Below are positions 1 through 9,598 of a stretch of DNA of 64,000 nt, in pieces. The first letter of the stretch is position 1; every line of letters starts with the position of its first letter. The DNA lies in contig NZ_RBLJ01000004.1 of NCBI RefSeq assembly GCF_003634575.1, forward strand, positions 496,001 to 560,000, in the 5' to 3' direction. The stretch is from Photorhabdus asymbiotica. Its GTDB lineage: Bacteria; Pseudomonadota; Gammaproteobacteria; Enterobacterales; Enterobacteriaceae. The notes beneath the pieces were generated by a model. The model searched no databases. It had not been told where the DNA came from and saw only the letters and a list, made by a program, of their open reading frames with translations. Both the position numbers and the translations under genes were made by a program.

Positions 1-674
1 GTCGTATTAGTATGACTTGGATGGTGTTATGTCTGGCAGGAACTATTGCGGTTGGTTTCTTCGGTATTGCTTATTTTGAAATGCATCCTGACCAGTCTGG
101 TCCGGTAGCTGCCAATCGTGAACGTATCTTTATGGAATTGGCGGTTGTTCTGTTTAATCCGTGGATAGCGGGCGTTTTACTATCCGCTATTCTGGCTGCG
201 GTGATGAGTACTTTAAGCTGTCAGCTGCTGGTGTGTGCCAGTGCATTGACGGAAGATCTGTATAAGCCTTTTATTCGTAAATCTGCCAGCCAGAAAGAGT
301 TGGTGTGGGTAGGGCGTTTCATGGTGCTGTTAGTGGCGGTCATCGCGATGGTGATAGCGATTAACCCTGAAAATAAAGTATTGGCTTTGGTCAGTAATGC
401 ATGGGCTGGATTTGGCGCTGCGTTCGGCCCGGTCGTACTGATTTCTGTTATCTGGAGACGTATGACACGGAATGGTGCATTAGCGGGGATGTTGGTAGGG
501 GCAGTCACGGTATTGGTGTGGATGAAGTACCAGTGGTTTGCTTTGTATGAAATTATCCCAGGTTTTGTCTTTGCTTCTATTGCAATTGTGGTTGTGAGTC
601 TGTTGGGCAAGGCACCGAGCAGAGCAGCACAACAGCGTTTTATTGATGCTGAGGCGCAATACAAAACTAAGTAA
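1..674 (+). CDS. putP: Sodium/proline symporter PutP, C-terminal part (5' end outside window)
   Basis: The reading frame is open from base 3 and runs to a stop at 674, so this is the last ~223 residues of a protein of about 500. It aligns by eye with the C-terminal transmembrane part of E. coli PutP, a sodium:solute symporter (SSS family) that imports proline across the inner membrane with Na+. At least five hydrophobic segments are visible, with SSS-typical wording such as VSNAWAGFGAAFGPV. The internal ATG at 12 is not the start. It converges on wrbA, with a shared terminator hairpin between them. Identity is strong; regulation cannot be judged because the promoter lies outside. Confidence 0.93.
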   Translation, partial: RISMTWMVLCLAGTIAVGFFGIAYFEMHPDQSGPVAANRERIFMELAVVLFNPWIAGVLLSAILAAVMSTLSCQLLVCASALTEDLYKPFIRKSASQKELVWVGRFMVLLVAVIAMVIAINPENKVLALVSNAWAGFGAAFGPVVLISVIWRRMTRNGALAGMLVGAVTVLVWMKYQWFALYEIIPGFVFASIAIVVVSLLGKAPSRAAQQRFIDAEAQYKTK

Positions 675-692
675 ATTGAAATAGGTAAAAAC

Positions 693-717
693 GTGTGAAG
701 GCGAAATGCCTTCACAC
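693..717. terminator. Bidirectional terminator between putP and wrbA
   Basis: Perfect 10-bp inverted repeat GTGTGAAGGC/GCCTTCACAC with a 5-nt loop. It lies between two convergent genes, with an A-run before it and a T-rich stretch after it, so it can serve both strands. Confidence 0.85.
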
Positions 718-722
718 CCTAG

Positions 723-1322
723 TTAGTTTTTCAGTTTCTTAGTGATCTTCGCGACATGCTCGCCCTGATAACGGGCGATTTTCAATTCGTTTTCATTGGG
801 GAAGCGCGAACCATCACCGCCAGCGAAAGTACTGGCACCGTAAGGAGTTCCCCCTTGCGGCTGTGAAATATCCCCGATTTCAGGAATACCATAACCAATC
901 GGTACAATAATAAAGCCGTGATGGGCAAGCGTTGTCCAGGTTGAAGTAATGGTCATCTCTTGACCACCGCCAACACCTGTGGAAGTGAATACGCTGGCGA
1001 CTTTGCCGTGCAGTTTACCTTCGGCCCACAGGCTACCTGTCTGGTCTAAAAAGTTTCTCATTTGGCCAGCCATATTACCAAAACGAGCTGGGGTGCCGAT
1101 GATAATTGCATCATAATCAACCAGCTCCTGGGTGGATGCAACTGGAGCAAATTGATCCGTTTTACCACCTGCTTTGGTAAATGCTTCTGGTGGGATGGTT
1201 TCTGGGACGCGTTTAATTGTGACTTCTACGTCAGCGACTTTTTGTGCACCTTCTGCAACTGCGGATGCCAGCGCTTCAATATGTCCGTACATGGAATAAT
1301 AAAGCACGAGAATTTTCGTCAT
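723..1322 (-). CDS. wrbA: NAD(P)H:quinone oxidoreductase WrbA
   Basis: The 199-residue product begins [14 protein letters not shown] and matches the WrbA family, FMN flavodoxin-like enzymes that reduce quinones by two electrons with NAD(P)H and act as tetramers in the cytosol. The start at 1322 is chosen over an in-frame ATG 63 bases upstream because a GGAGAAAG ribosome site precedes it and the length equals E. coli WrbA (198). Visible family features are the N-terminal FMN phosphate loop (YSMYGHIE), the GTPARFGNM segment and STGVGGGQE. It is monocistronic, convergent with putP and divergent in sense from nothing nearby. Function is well supported by family; the physiological quinone is not known. 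Confidence 0.95.
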   Translation of the reverse strand: MTKILVLYYSMYGHIEALASAVAEGAQKVADVEVTIKRVPETIPPEAFTKAGGKTDQFAPVASTQELVDYDAIIIGTPARFGNMAGQMRNFLDQTGSLWAEGKLHGKVASVFTSTGVGGGQEMTITSTWTTLAHHGFIIVPIGYGIPEIGDISQPQGGTPYGASTFAGGDGSRFPNENELKIARYQGEHVAKITKKLKN

Positions 1323-1495
1323 AATTACTTTCTCCAGTAAGGTTAAAAAGTGGCTGCGAAGTTTACAATAATGGCAGCCTGTCATTTTAATTCATCAATA
1401 TTATTGATGTAATAAGGTGAAATGACCTTATTTGGTAAGAAAGATTTTCTTAACCGGCAGAATAAGTGTAGTGGTAATTTTGTAGCTTGCAGCAA

Positions 1496-1530
1496 TAAAA
1501 AAGACCTGTGGAGTGTTATTCCAACAGGTC
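1496..1530 (-). terminator. Rho-independent terminator after cycA
   Basis: On the minus strand GACCTGT pairs with ACAGGTC around a loop and is followed by a run of T (the A-run at 1497-1502 on the plus strand). It sits 27 bases past the cycA stop. Confidence 0.85.
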
Positions 1531-1556
1531 ATATGGGTATTAACAACTTGAATAAG

Positions 1557-2963
1557 TTAGCTGTACAAACGTGTTCTGTGTCTTTTTACAATTTGAAAAC
1601 CAATAATTAAAACCAGAAACCAAATAGGTGTAATGATTAATGCCTGGCGAGTATCATCTCGTAAAGTGAGTAATATCAGAACAAATGCAAAGAATGCCAG
1701 GCAGACCCATGACATGGTAATGCCCAATGGCATTTTATAGATTGAAGCTTTGTGTAATGCAGGACGACGTTTCCGGTAAACCAGATATGAACATAGGATC
1801 ATGCTCCAGATAAACATAAACAAAATGGCTGAAACGGTGGTTACCAGAGTAAATACATGCATAACATCAGGAATTAAATAAATTAGCACGACACCACAGG
1901 ATAAACATAAACAGGTAAAAATTAACCCCGATGCAGGTACTGAACGGCGTGAAAGGCGGCTAAATTGCTGTGGTGCATCACCTTCTTTTGCTAGCCCGAA
2001 TAACATACGGCTGGTGGAGAAAACACCGCTATTTGCTGAAGAGGCGGCAGAAGTTAACACCACAAAGTTCACGATACTTGCAGCGGCAGGCAAGCCAATC
2101 AGAACAAACAGCTCAACAAAAGGGCTTTTGTCTGCAATGATTGAACGCCATGGCGTGACAGACATGATAATTATGAGTGCCAGCACATAGAAGGTGATAA
2201 TACGGATTGGAATGGCATTAATCGCTCTGGGAAGCGATTTCATCGGGTCCTTAGTTTCTGCGGCAGCAGTACCGACTAATTCAATTCCCACGAAAGCAAA
2301 TATGGCTATTTGGAATCCGGCGAAAAATCCGCTTAATCCTGTTGGAAATAATCCTCCGTCATTCCATATATTTGCTAGCGAGGCGATATGACCCGTTGGC
2401 GATTGAAAATGCATACCAATCAGAACAGCGCCTGTCACAATTAGAGCAATAATGGCAACAATTTTTATCATCGCGAACCAAAATTCCATTTCTCCGAATA
2501 ATTTTACCGTTGCTAGATTAAGTGCCAGCAACAATGAAACACAGAGTAAGGAAGTGGCCCATTGTGGAAAATCGGGCTGCCAATAACTGATATATGAGGT
2601 GATTGCTACCACATCGGCGATACCGGTAATGACCCAGCAGAACCAGTAAGTCCAGCCGACGAAAAAACCAGCCCAAGGACCCAGTAAATCTGCGGAGAAA
2701 TCGCTGAATGATTTATAGTGTAGATTCGAGAGCAGTAATTCGCCCATTGCGCGCATCACGAAGAACAACATGAAGCCGATAATCATATAAACGAATATAA
2801 TCGATGGCCCAGCAAGGGAGATTGTTTTCCCTGATCCCATAAACAGACCCGTGCCAATCGCGCCGCCGATCGCAATGAGTTGTATATGTCGGTTGCTCAG
2901 ATTGCGTTGCAGTTGTGTCTCTTCGGGTTTAGAGGAAAGTGCAGTTTGTATTTTTTCTGCCAT
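1557..2963 (-). CDS. cycA: D-serine/D-alanine/glycine:H+ symporter CycA
   Basis: A 468-residue amino-acid/polyamine/organocation (APC) permease with about twelve hydrophobic segments. Long runs are nearly the same as E. coli CycA (470 residues), for example NRHIQLIAIGGAIGTGLFMG near residue 25 and the FVGIELVGTAAAETKDP signature near residue 225. E. coli CycA imports glycine, D-alanine, D-serine and D-cycloserine with protons. The gene is followed by a clear terminator and is probably transcribed alone. The D-serine locus dsdCXA lies 2.2 kb away, so D-serine uptake and breakdown are close together here, although tRNA-Lys and accessory genes separate them. In E. coli the GcvB small RNA represses cycA; that site was not checked here. 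Confidence 0.94.
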   Translation of the reverse strand: MAEKIQTALSSKPEETQLQRNLSNRHIQLIAIGGAIGTGLFMGSGKTISLAGPSIIFVYMIIGFMLFFVMRAMGELLLSNLHYKSFSDFSADLLGPWAGFFVGWTYWFCWVITGIADVVAITSYISYWQPDFPQWATSLLCVSLLLALNLATVKLFGEMEFWFAMIKIVAIIALIVTGAVLIGMHFQSPTGHIASLANIWNDGGLFPTGLSGFFAGFQIAIFAFVGIELVGTAAAETKDPMKSLPRAINAIPIRIITFYVLALIIIMSVTPWRSIIADKSPFVELFVLIGLPAAASIVNFVVLTSAASSANSGVFSTSRMLFGLAKEGDAPQQFSRLSRRSVPASGLIFTCLCLSCGVVLIYLIPDVMHVFTLVTTVSAILFMFIWSMILCSYLVYRKRRPALHKASIYKMPLGITMSWVCLAFFAFVLILLTLRDDTRQALIITPIWFLVLIIGFQIVKRHRTRLYS

Positions 2964-3221
2964 AAAATAGTATCCAGGATTTTCATTTTCTTAGGTAAAT
3001 TGTCACGGCTTTTGAAGTGGCCTTATATTTGACGGTGTTTGCGGAAAATATTGTGACACAAATTACTATAATAATGACAGCTTGATTTCATCTTAAAAAC
3101 AAATTGGTTACAATTTAACTCATGAGTATCCTTAAAATTGAATATGAGTTATTCATTTGGAAAAAAATAGTCATAAATAATATTGACGATAACTGTATAT
3201 AGGATAATAATTGTTCGTATT

Positions 3222-3297
3222 GGGTTGTTAGCTCAGTCGGCAGAGCAGTTGACTCTTAATCAATTGGTCCGGGGTTCGAGCCCCCGACAACCCACCA
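3222..3297 (+). tRNA. tRNA-Lys (anticodon CTT)
   Basis: A 76-nt cloverleaf with encoded CCA. The acceptor arms GGGTTGT/ACAACCC pair; the D loop (AGCTCAGTCGGCAGAGC), the T loop (GGTTCGAGCC) and the anticodon loop CTCTTAA are standard. The loop gives anticodon CTT, whereas the usual enteric tRNA-Lys has TTT. The region after it (DUF1240, ail, dsd) is accessory in character, so this may mark an island boundary; no attachment duplication was found by eye. Confidence 0.95.
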
Positions 3298-3392
3298 GTT
3301 AAAGCAATTTAACACCATGAAAAAATAAAAAAGTTCTCAAATAATGAGAGCTAAACAGGTGAAAATATGAGAGAAGAATATTTATAAAATTT

Positions 3393-3797
3393 TCATTCAC
3401 ATAATTTAATGTCTTTGACATAGGTTGTAGGCGACATCCATGAGATTTTATCACACACCAAATAACCGTCATTTTTTAATTGATGACCTACCCAGAAAGA
3501 TATTGGAAGACTGGTAATAAAAGAAATAATCATAATAGAACCTAGGAATTTGATATACGACATATGATTATTAGGTAATCTATTGAAAATAAAATAAAAA
3601 AATACAGATGTAAAATAATACAAAATGAGTGGAAATGAAAAGAAGCAAATAAAAATCATACTAGAAAATACTATCTCATCTTTCATTGCTAATAATGAAT
3701 GAATATTGTTAAAAATAATATAATATCCAAAGAAAATAATATACCCTTCATCTTTCAAATTGCCTCTTTGTTGGCTGCACTCACTCACCCCAGTCAC
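3393..3797 (-). CDS. DUF1240-like small membrane protein whose 5' end lies in an ERIC repeat
   Basis: The 134-residue frame has three hydrophobic segments and ends with GYLVCDKISWMSPTTYVK, which I associate with the DUF1240 membrane family of enteric bacteria (function unknown). Residues 1-19 come wholly from ERIC sequence; the part that looks like protein starts around residue 20 with a first membrane segment that seems cut short. So the ERIC element appears to have landed in the 5' end of a DUF1240 gene and now supplies an in-frame ATG. The internal Met38 (base 3686) is an alternative start but would lose the first segment. Expression is doubtful; it may be a pseudogene. Confidence 0.5.
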   Translation of the reverse strand: MTGVSECSQQRGNLKDEGYIIFFGYYIIFNNIHSLLAMKDEIVFSSMIFICFFSFPLILYYFTSVFFYFIFNRLPNNHMSYIKFLGSIMIISFITSLPISFWVGHQLKNDGYLVCDKISWMSPTTYVKDIKLCE

Positions 3798-3866
3798 AGA
3801 GTTATCTATGCTCTTGGGGATGCGTTCACTTGCCGCCGCGATGCATCTTGAAATCTATTGGGTATA
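3740..3866 (-). repeat. ERIC element, 127 bp, full length
   Basis: Begins TATACCC and ends GGGTATA and contains the ERIC core CCCCAGTCACAGAGTTATCT in reverse orientation. It overlaps the 5' end of the DUF1240-like frame. Confidence 0.93.
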
Positions 3867-4178
3867 TATTATTAAATCAACTTCAGGTGTCCTGGGTTTT
3901 CTTTCCATTCTTTATCAATATCAATTTGATGATTTTCGGACTTATTCCATATTTCTTATCCATATTTAATATTGTAGAAATAACCTTGTTTAGTTCTGGT
4001 TTTGCTCAATAAAAGATTCGTAATATGTTAAATAGATTCCGAGTTGCTTTTTTGGGGAACGATGAGTTTATTTTTCTGATATGCAGAATTGAGTCAAAAT
4101 TTCTAAATAAATCACCAAGGCGATAAATCATATAAAATATTTGGCCTTGATGATTCTATAATCTTTTTGTTGACTAAA
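3867..4178. other. AT-rich spacer, no gene seen
   Basis: No credible coding frame. A short minus-strand run reading MDKKYGISPKII resembles the start of the PAS4-LuxR proteins found later, but the likeness ends there and I do not call it. Confidence 0.5.
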
Positions 4179-4724
4179 TTAGAAGCGGTAGCCGACGGTT
4201 ATATTAAAGCCATTAGTGGCGAGTTTATCTCCTTCATTACGTTCGATATCAAAGCGGCTGCCTTCATAACCAACTGTAACGGATGTGTTGGTTGTCGGAT
4301 TGATAATTAAACCGGCTCCCCAACCCAAAGCATTATTGTTTCCTTCTGCTTTCTCTGTGTACCCATTTCCATAGGTGGCGGAATGTTTTACATTAATTCT
4401 GGATAACCCCAGTTGGCTATATAAACTAACATAATCATTAATTCTATAAGTCGGGCCAGTCATCAAAGAATAATACTTAGTATCAAGTTTAGTGAATTCT
4501 TCGGTCTCTTTTTCATCCCCTTTAGCAAAGGTAAATGATGATAACAGTCCCCATTGATCATCCAATTCATATCGATAACTTATTGTTGCACCGTTTAGTG
4601 CTTTAATTTCTTGTGGCTTCACATAGGCATACCCGATAGAAGCGGTATGTTGTTCAGCTTGAGCTGGTAAGGTTATTGCACACGCAGAAAAAATAATGCC
4701 ACAGCTTAGTAAAAATTTTTGCAT
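4179..4724 (-). CDS. Ail/Lom/OmpX-family outer membrane protein
   Basis: A 181-residue precursor with a Sec signal peptide (LLSCGIIFSACAITLPAQA, cleavage near residue 23). After it come alternating beta-strand stretches of an eight-stranded barrel and a C-terminal aromatic (VGYRF) as required for outer-membrane insertion. The strands ASIGYAYV, GATISYRYELDDQWGLLSSF and the DYVSLYSQLGL turn are typical of Ail, OmpX, PagC and Rck. Members bind host matrix or complement factors and give serum resistance or adhesion; which role applies here is unknown. Monocistronic, between an AT-rich spacer and an ERIC repeat. Confidence 0.88.
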   Translation of the reverse strand: MQKFLLSCGIIFSACAITLPAQAEQHTASIGYAYVKPQEIKALNGATISYRYELDDQWGLLSSFTFAKGDEKETEEFTKLDTKYYSLMTGPTYRINDYVSLYSQLGLSRINVKHSATYGNGYTEKAEGNNNALGWGAGLIINPTTNTSVTVGYEGSRFDIERNEGDKLATNGFNITVGYRF

Positions 4725-5007
4725 TTAATTACACTCTATATAATTTCGTAATGAACTACTTTTTAACTATTTAAAATGGTTTGCAGACCGACGGATGTAA
4801 TAAATATCACAACTTAAATAATTAGTATATATTTTTCTATAAAATTAAGATTTTATACACGATTCACTAACTATTATCATTACTTTATTCTTGGTGGATA
4901 TTTGGGGAGTAATCTGGTTGTATTAGTATAAATAATCGCTTTATTGTTGTAAGATTCGTCAATTATTGGCTTTGAAATTATTCTTTCTTTAATATCTGAT
5001 AATTATT
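4725..5007. other. AT-rich upstream region of the ail-like gene
   Basis: Very AT-rich non-coding DNA that must hold the promoter of the outer-membrane protein gene. I see no convincing operator. Confidence 0.4.
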
Positions 5008-5134
5008 TATACCTAATAGATTTCAAGTTATAGCGCGGCGGTAAGTGAACGAATCCCCGGGAGCATAGATAACTCTGTGACTGGGGTGAGTGAAAGCAGC
5101 CAAAAAAGCAGCAGCTTGAAAGATGAAGGGTATA
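5008..5134 (+). repeat. ERIC element, 127 bp
   Basis: TATACC...GGGTATA ends and the GTGACTGGGGTGAG core in forward orientation; lies just past the 3' end of dsdC. Confidence 0.93.
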
Positions 5135-5222
5135 TATTAGTTTTCTTCTATTCTGTGGCGATTAGCTATCGCCACTTAAAACAGGACGGAGTTGTTATAT
5201 CTGTTAACGGCTGGCTGTGTTT

Positions 5223-6161
5223 CTATTCGTCTATGATTGATTTCAGCCATTGAATAAATGCATTGACTTTTTCACTCTGTTGTTGGGGAAGGGTACAGGT
5301 ATAGTAATACTGTTTACATAGCACTTCGGTATTGGGAAAAGGGGCCACTAATTCTTTGCTTGCAATTTTTTCCCCAATCATGTTTTTTCTTCCCATTGCA
5401 ATACCAGCATGGTGCATTGCGGCAACAGCAGCTAAATCAGAGCGGTCGAATACTATACATTTTTGCGACGGGTTCAGGCTGATACCAAAATGTTCTGTCC
5501 AGGTATCCCACTCTTTTGTGTCAGAATCGTAACTCCATGCTTGTTTATCATGTAATAATGTGCAGTATTGCAAATTATCGATATTCCCTATCAGGTCATA
5601 TTTTTCGGCATATTGTGGGCTACAGACCGGAGTAATATATTCACTCATTAGATATTGGTGGGACAACTCGTCGGACATAACATCATCAAAATAGATTGCC
5701 AGATCGATACCATAACCGCGGAAATTCACGTTTTCGTTACCAACCAGGATGTTCAGATTAATGGATGGATAGAGCTGATTAAAAGCAGCCAATTTGGGAA
5801 CTAACCAGCATTGGGTAAAGGTCGGGCGAGAATAGATAGTCAGGTTTCCTGATAGTTCTTGATTTTTTATTTCCAGAATTTCCTGATTCAAATGTTCTAG
5901 TGTCGATTTAATTGTCCAAAATAAACGCTTGCCTTCACAAGTTAATTCAAGCTTTCTATGAAAACGTTGGAAGAGTTTGAATCCCAGTTCTTGCTCCAAT
6001 GAACTGATTCGATGGCTGACTGCGCTGGCACTAATAGCTAATTCATCAGCTGCCAGAACGAAAGAGCAGTGGCGAGCGGCTATCTCAAATGTATGCAGTT
6101 TTGATAACTGGCTTCCATTGAGTAGCTTGTTGACAACCATGAAATTATCATCTGTGTACAT
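5223..6161 (-). CDS. dsdC: LysR-type D-serine-responsive activator DsdC
   Basis: A 312-residue LysR regulator: winged HTH at residues ~18-77 (FEIAARHCSFVLAADELAIS...VSHRISSLE), then a linker and an effector-binding domain. It matches E. coli DsdC (311 residues) throughout, including NQEILEIKNQELSG, GIDLAIYFDD and CTLLHDKQAWS. In E. coli DsdC with D-serine activates dsdXA. The gene is divergent from dsdX, sharing a 242-bp promoter region (6162-6403), as in E. coli. The start at 6161 has no strong ribosome site, and Met8 is possible. Confidence 0.93.
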   Translation of the reverse strand: MYTDDNFMVVNKLLNGSQLSKLHTFEIAARHCSFVLAADELAISASAVSHRISSLEQELGFKLFQRFHRKLELTCEGKRLFWTIKSTLEHLNQEILEIKNQELSGNLTIYSRPTFTQCWLVPKLAAFNQLYPSINLNILVGNENVNFRGYGIDLAIYFDDVMSDELSHQYLMSEYITPVCSPQYAEKYDLIGNIDNLQYCTLLHDKQAWSYDSDTKEWDTWTEHFGISLNPSQKCIVFDRSDLAAVAAMHHAGIAMGRKNMIGEKIASKELVAPFPNTEVLCKQYYYTCTLPQQQSEKVNAFIQWLKSIIDE

Positions 6162-6403
6162 ATTTATAATGTTTCTTTTTCATCGAAGATGGGATAATAC
6201 AACCGTATCATCAAGGTCGTATATTTCAGATAGTTTTAGTGATTTGAGTGGCAAATAAAGTGAAAATTTTGATCAGTATCACTGAATTGGCTCAACAGAG
6301 TTCATGCATGGCTATGTATTGATCATTTGTCAAAAATTGAATATTCATATTCAATAGTGAAAATATACGCAACGAACAGAGGTTAACTGCGGGGAATGAT
6401 TAA
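6162..6403. promoter_or_regulatory. Divergent dsdC-dsdX promoter region
   Basis: AT-rich intergenic DNA between the two divergent dsd genes, expected to hold the DsdC-controlled promoters. A LysR-type T-N11-A box was not assigned by eye. Confidence 0.5.
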
Positions 6404-7741
6404 GTGGATTCACAACCTTGGGTGATTAGTACGCTACTCACAAGTATTGTGTTAATCGTATTTACGATAATCAAATTAAAAATTCACCCTTTTCTGGCGT
6501 TATTGCTAGCAAGTTTTTATGTCGGCGTATTAATGGGAATGAACCCTGTTGAGATGGTGAGAGCCATTGAAGCAGGGATTGGTAATACGCTGGGTTTTTT
6601 GGCAGCAGTCATTGGTTTGGGAACCATTCTTGGCAAAATGATGGAGGTATCTGGCGCAGCAGAGCGTATTGGTATCACATTGCAAAAATGCCGATGGCTC
6701 TCACCAGATATCATTATGGTACTGATTGGCCTGATTTGTGGTATTACCTTGTTTGTTGAAGTCGGGGTGGTGTTGTTGATCCCGTTAGCATTTTCTATTG
6801 CTAAGAAAACGAATACGTCATTGTTGAAATTAGCGATTCCGTTGTGTACGGCATTAATGGCAGTTCATTGTATTGTTCCTCCACACCCAGCGGCGTTGTT
6901 TGTTACGAATAAATTAGGGGCGGATATTGGTTCGGTAATTGTTTATGGGCTAATAGTTGGCTTGTTTGCGTCTTTGATCGGTGGTCCATTATTTCAGAGA
7001 TTGCTTGGCAGCCGTCTGCCTTTTAAATCGGTTCCAGATGAATTTTCTGATATTGGGGTTCGTAGGGAGGAAGATTTACCCCCTCTAGGTATCACATTGT
7101 TTACTATATTATTACCAATTGGGTTGATGCTGATTAAAACGTTTGCTGAACTGAATATGGAAAAAGGCACCTTGTTTTACATGGTGCTCGAATTTATCGG
7201 CAACCCTATTACCGCTATGTTTCTTGCTGCATTTGTTGCCTATTACACTTTGGGCATTAAACAAAATATCGGTATGAGTACGCTGTTGACAAAAACGGAA
7301 GATTGTTTCGCCTCTATCGCCAATATCTTATTGATTATCGGTGCAGGCGGAGCATTTAATAGTATTCTGAAAGGAAGCGGGATTAGTGATACGTTGGCAA
7401 TTATTTTGTCAAATCTGGATATGCATCCAATTCTTTTGTCTTGGTTGGTTGCCATTATTTTGCATGCAGCGGTTGGTTCTGCAACCGTAGCAATGGTGGG
7501 AGCAACTGCGATTGTTTCTCCTATGTTGCCGTTATATCCAGATATCAGCCCGGCAATCATTACCTTAGCGATTGGTTCTGGTGCCATCGGCTGTACTATC
7601 GTGACTGATTCACTGTTCTGGTTGGTTAAGCAATATTGCGGAGCAACGCTCAGTGAAACTTTTAAGTATTATACGACCGCAACATTTATTGCATCTGTTG
7701 TTGCGTTGGCTGGGACATTTCTACTTTCTACCATTGTGTAA
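6404..7741 (+). CDS. dsdX: D-serine permease DsdX (GntP family)
   Basis: A 445-residue gluconate:H+ symporter family protein with about twelve membrane segments. It tracks E. coli DsdX (445 residues) along its length, with runs such as AAVIGLGTILGKMMEVSGAA, LICGITLFVEVGVVLLIPLA and VHCIVPPHPAAL. DsdX imports D-serine. The start is a GTG preceded by GGGGA at 6391-6395, and the product then begins MDSQPWV like the E. coli protein. It is followed after a 288-bp gap by dsdA, longer than the near-contiguous E. coli spacing, so dsdA may have its own promoter. Confidence 0.94.
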   Translation: MDSQPWVISTLLTSIVLIVFTIIKLKIHPFLALLLASFYVGVLMGMNPVEMVRAIEAGIGNTLGFLAAVIGLGTILGKMMEVSGAAERIGITLQKCRWLSPDIIMVLIGLICGITLFVEVGVVLLIPLAFSIAKKTNTSLLKLAIPLCTALMAVHCIVPPHPAALFVTNKLGADIGSVIVYGLIVGLFASLIGGPLFQRLLGSRLPFKSVPDEFSDIGVRREEDLPPLGITLFTILLPIGLMLIKTFAELNMEKGTLFYMVLEFIGNPITAMFLAAFVAYYTLGIKQNIGMSTLLTKTEDCFASIANILLIIGAGGAFNSILKGSGISDTLAIILSNLDMHPILLSWLVAIILHAAVGSATVAMVGATAIVSPMLPLYPDISPAIITLAIGSGAIGCTIVTDSLFWLVKQYCGATLSETFKYYTTATFIASVVALAGTFLLSTIV

Positions 7742-8029
7742 ATAGAAAGGATAATAGTTCAGCCGTTAAAAAATAAGAAGTGCGAATATGTCAATACCAG
7801 GGAAGCCTATAAAATAGGCAGGCTTTATAGCCAAAATAATAAAAAAATTAAATATTAACGTACTAATCAAAACAAGGGGAAGATAGAAAGATAAAAAAGA
7901 TGATGTTCTGATATTTTGCAGGAAATTGTAGTAACAATAACAGAGTTAATATAATAAAAATTTAATAATTAAGAAAATAAGCATTATTTTTGTATACCAG
8001 GGAAACATTAATCTTGGGTTAACACACAA

Positions 8030-9361
8030 ATGAAAAGTACAGAGATTCAACAGTTACTAAATGAATATCCATTAGTAAAAAGTTTAATAAAATTAGAGGA
8101 AATCTTCTGGTTTAACCCTTGTAACACAACCTTTAAAGAGGGATTGTCTTTCGTAGGTTTGGATGCTGATGATGTTCGGGATGCTGAAGCACGTCTGAAG
8201 CGTTTTGCATCTTATTTATGCAAAGCTTTCCCGGAGACAAAAGCGACGAATGGCATTATTGAATCAGAGGTGGTGGCTATTCCTGCGATGCAGAAAACAC
8301 TGAAACAGTATTATGGTGTTGATATCACAGGAAAAATTCTGCTTAAGAAAGACAGTCATTTGCCAATTTCCGGTTCGATTAAAGCTCGTGGTGGTATTTA
8401 TGAAGTATTGGCTCATGCGGAAAAATTAGTATTACAGGCTGGTTTGCTGTCTGAAAATGATGATTACAGCAAACTGTTTTCTGAAAAATTCAGACAGTTT
8501 TTTAGCCAATACAGCATTGCTGTAGGTTCTACCGGTAATTTGGGGTTATCTATAGGCATTATAAGTGCAAAACTGGGTTTTAATGTCAGTGTGCATATGT
8601 CTGCCGATGCCCGTGAGTGGAAGAAGCAAAAGCTACGTTCACATGGGATCAAGGTGGTAGAACATCAACAAGATTATGGTATAGCTGTAGCCCATGGGCG
8701 TAAAGAAGCGGAGTCTGATCCCAACTGTTTCTTTATTGACGATGAAAATTCCAGGACGTTATTTCTGGGATATTCTGTGGCAGGTGGCCGGGTAAAAGCC
8801 CAATTTGAGCAGATGAATATTGTGGTTGATGAAGATCATCCACTATTTGTTTACCTGCCGTGTGGGGTTGGTGGTGGCCCCGGCGGTGTTGCATTTGGGC
8901 TGAAACTGGCTTTTGGTGATCATGTGCACTGCATTTTTGCTGAACCGACTCATTCTCCATGCATGTTATTGGGGGTATATACCGGTTTGCATGACAAGAT
9001 CAGTGTACAGGACATCGGTATTGACAATGTGACGGCTGCTGATGGTCTTGCGGTAGGAAGGGCTTCCGGTTTTGTCGGTCGAGCTATGGAACGCTTGCTT
9101 GATGGTTTTTACACCATTAATGATCAGGAGATGTATAACCTGTTGGGTTTACTTAATCGTGATGAGGGTATCCAGTTAGAGCCTTCGGCGTTAGTTGGAA
9201 TGGCTGGTCCTGCTCGTGTTAGTAGCAACCTTGATTATTTGAACAACAAGCATCTTTCAGTAGAAAAGATGAAGCAGGCTACGCATTTGGTTTGGGCAAC
9301 TGGCGGCGGTATGGTGCCTGATGATGAGATGACAAAATACTTGGCTATAGCCAAAATCTAA
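8030..9361 (+). CDS. dsdA: D-serine ammonia-lyase (dehydratase) DsdA
   Basis: A 443-residue fold-type II PLP enzyme that converts D-serine to pyruvate and ammonia. The PLP lysine is in SGSIKARGG at Lys118, the same position as in E. coli DsdA (442 residues). The phosphate-binding loop GSTGNLGLS and the glycine-rich CGVGGGPGG near residue 285 are present, and nothing is truncated. With dsdX it forms a D-serine uptake and catabolic route, which both detoxifies D-serine and supplies carbon and nitrogen. No obvious T-tract terminator follows; the next hairpin is at 9550. Confidence 0.95.
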   Translation: MKSTEIQQLLNEYPLVKSLIKLEEIFWFNPCNTTFKEGLSFVGLDADDVRDAEARLKRFASYLCKAFPETKATNGIIESEVVAIPAMQKTLKQYYGVDITGKILLKKDSHLPISGSIKARGGIYEVLAHAEKLVLQAGLLSENDDYSKLFSEKFRQFFSQYSIAVGSTGNLGLSIGIISAKLGFNVSVHMSADAREWKKQKLRSHGIKVVEHQQDYGIAVAHGRKEAESDPNCFFIDDENSRTLFLGYSVAGGRVKAQFEQMNIVVDEDHPLFVYLPCGVGGGPGGVAFGLKLAFGDHVHCIFAEPTHSPCMLLGVYTGLHDKISVQDIGIDNVTAADGLAVGRASGFVGRAMERLLDGFYTINDQEMYNLLGLLNRDEGIQLEPSALVGMAGPARVSSNLDYLNNKHLSVEKMKQATHLVWATGGGMVPDDEMTKYLAIAKI

Positions 9362-9549
9362 TCGTCAATAATTTAACGGGTTCCAAACCTAGATTATTTG
9401 AAAATGGGGTCTTTCACAGGGGCAATTTGGTTGCCAGTGCCTAGTTTCTCAGATTCAATGTCCCGCTGGCCTTCAGGTTATTACTGAAAAACGCTTTGAT
9501 TTGGTTTTTTACTCTGAAAAGTCATCTTCTTAATGTTGTTCAAATTATA

Positions 9550-9572
9550 TTCCCGCCAGCAGTTGGCGGGAA
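9550..9572. terminator. Hairpin between convergent dsdA and phospholipase D genes
   Basis: Inverted repeat TTCCCGCCA/TGGCGGGAA with a 5-nt loop, flanked by AT-rich DNA. The position between convergent genes suggests a two-way terminator, but there is no clear T-run. Confidence 0.55.
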
Positions 9573-9598
9573 ATATATCAGTACATTTGTTACTTATA

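Noticed and set aside
3867-4020. Minus-strand run MDKKYGISPKII resembling the start of type-B LuxR proteins
   Set aside because: Only about twelve residues agree and the following residues do not; likely chance in AT-rich DNA.
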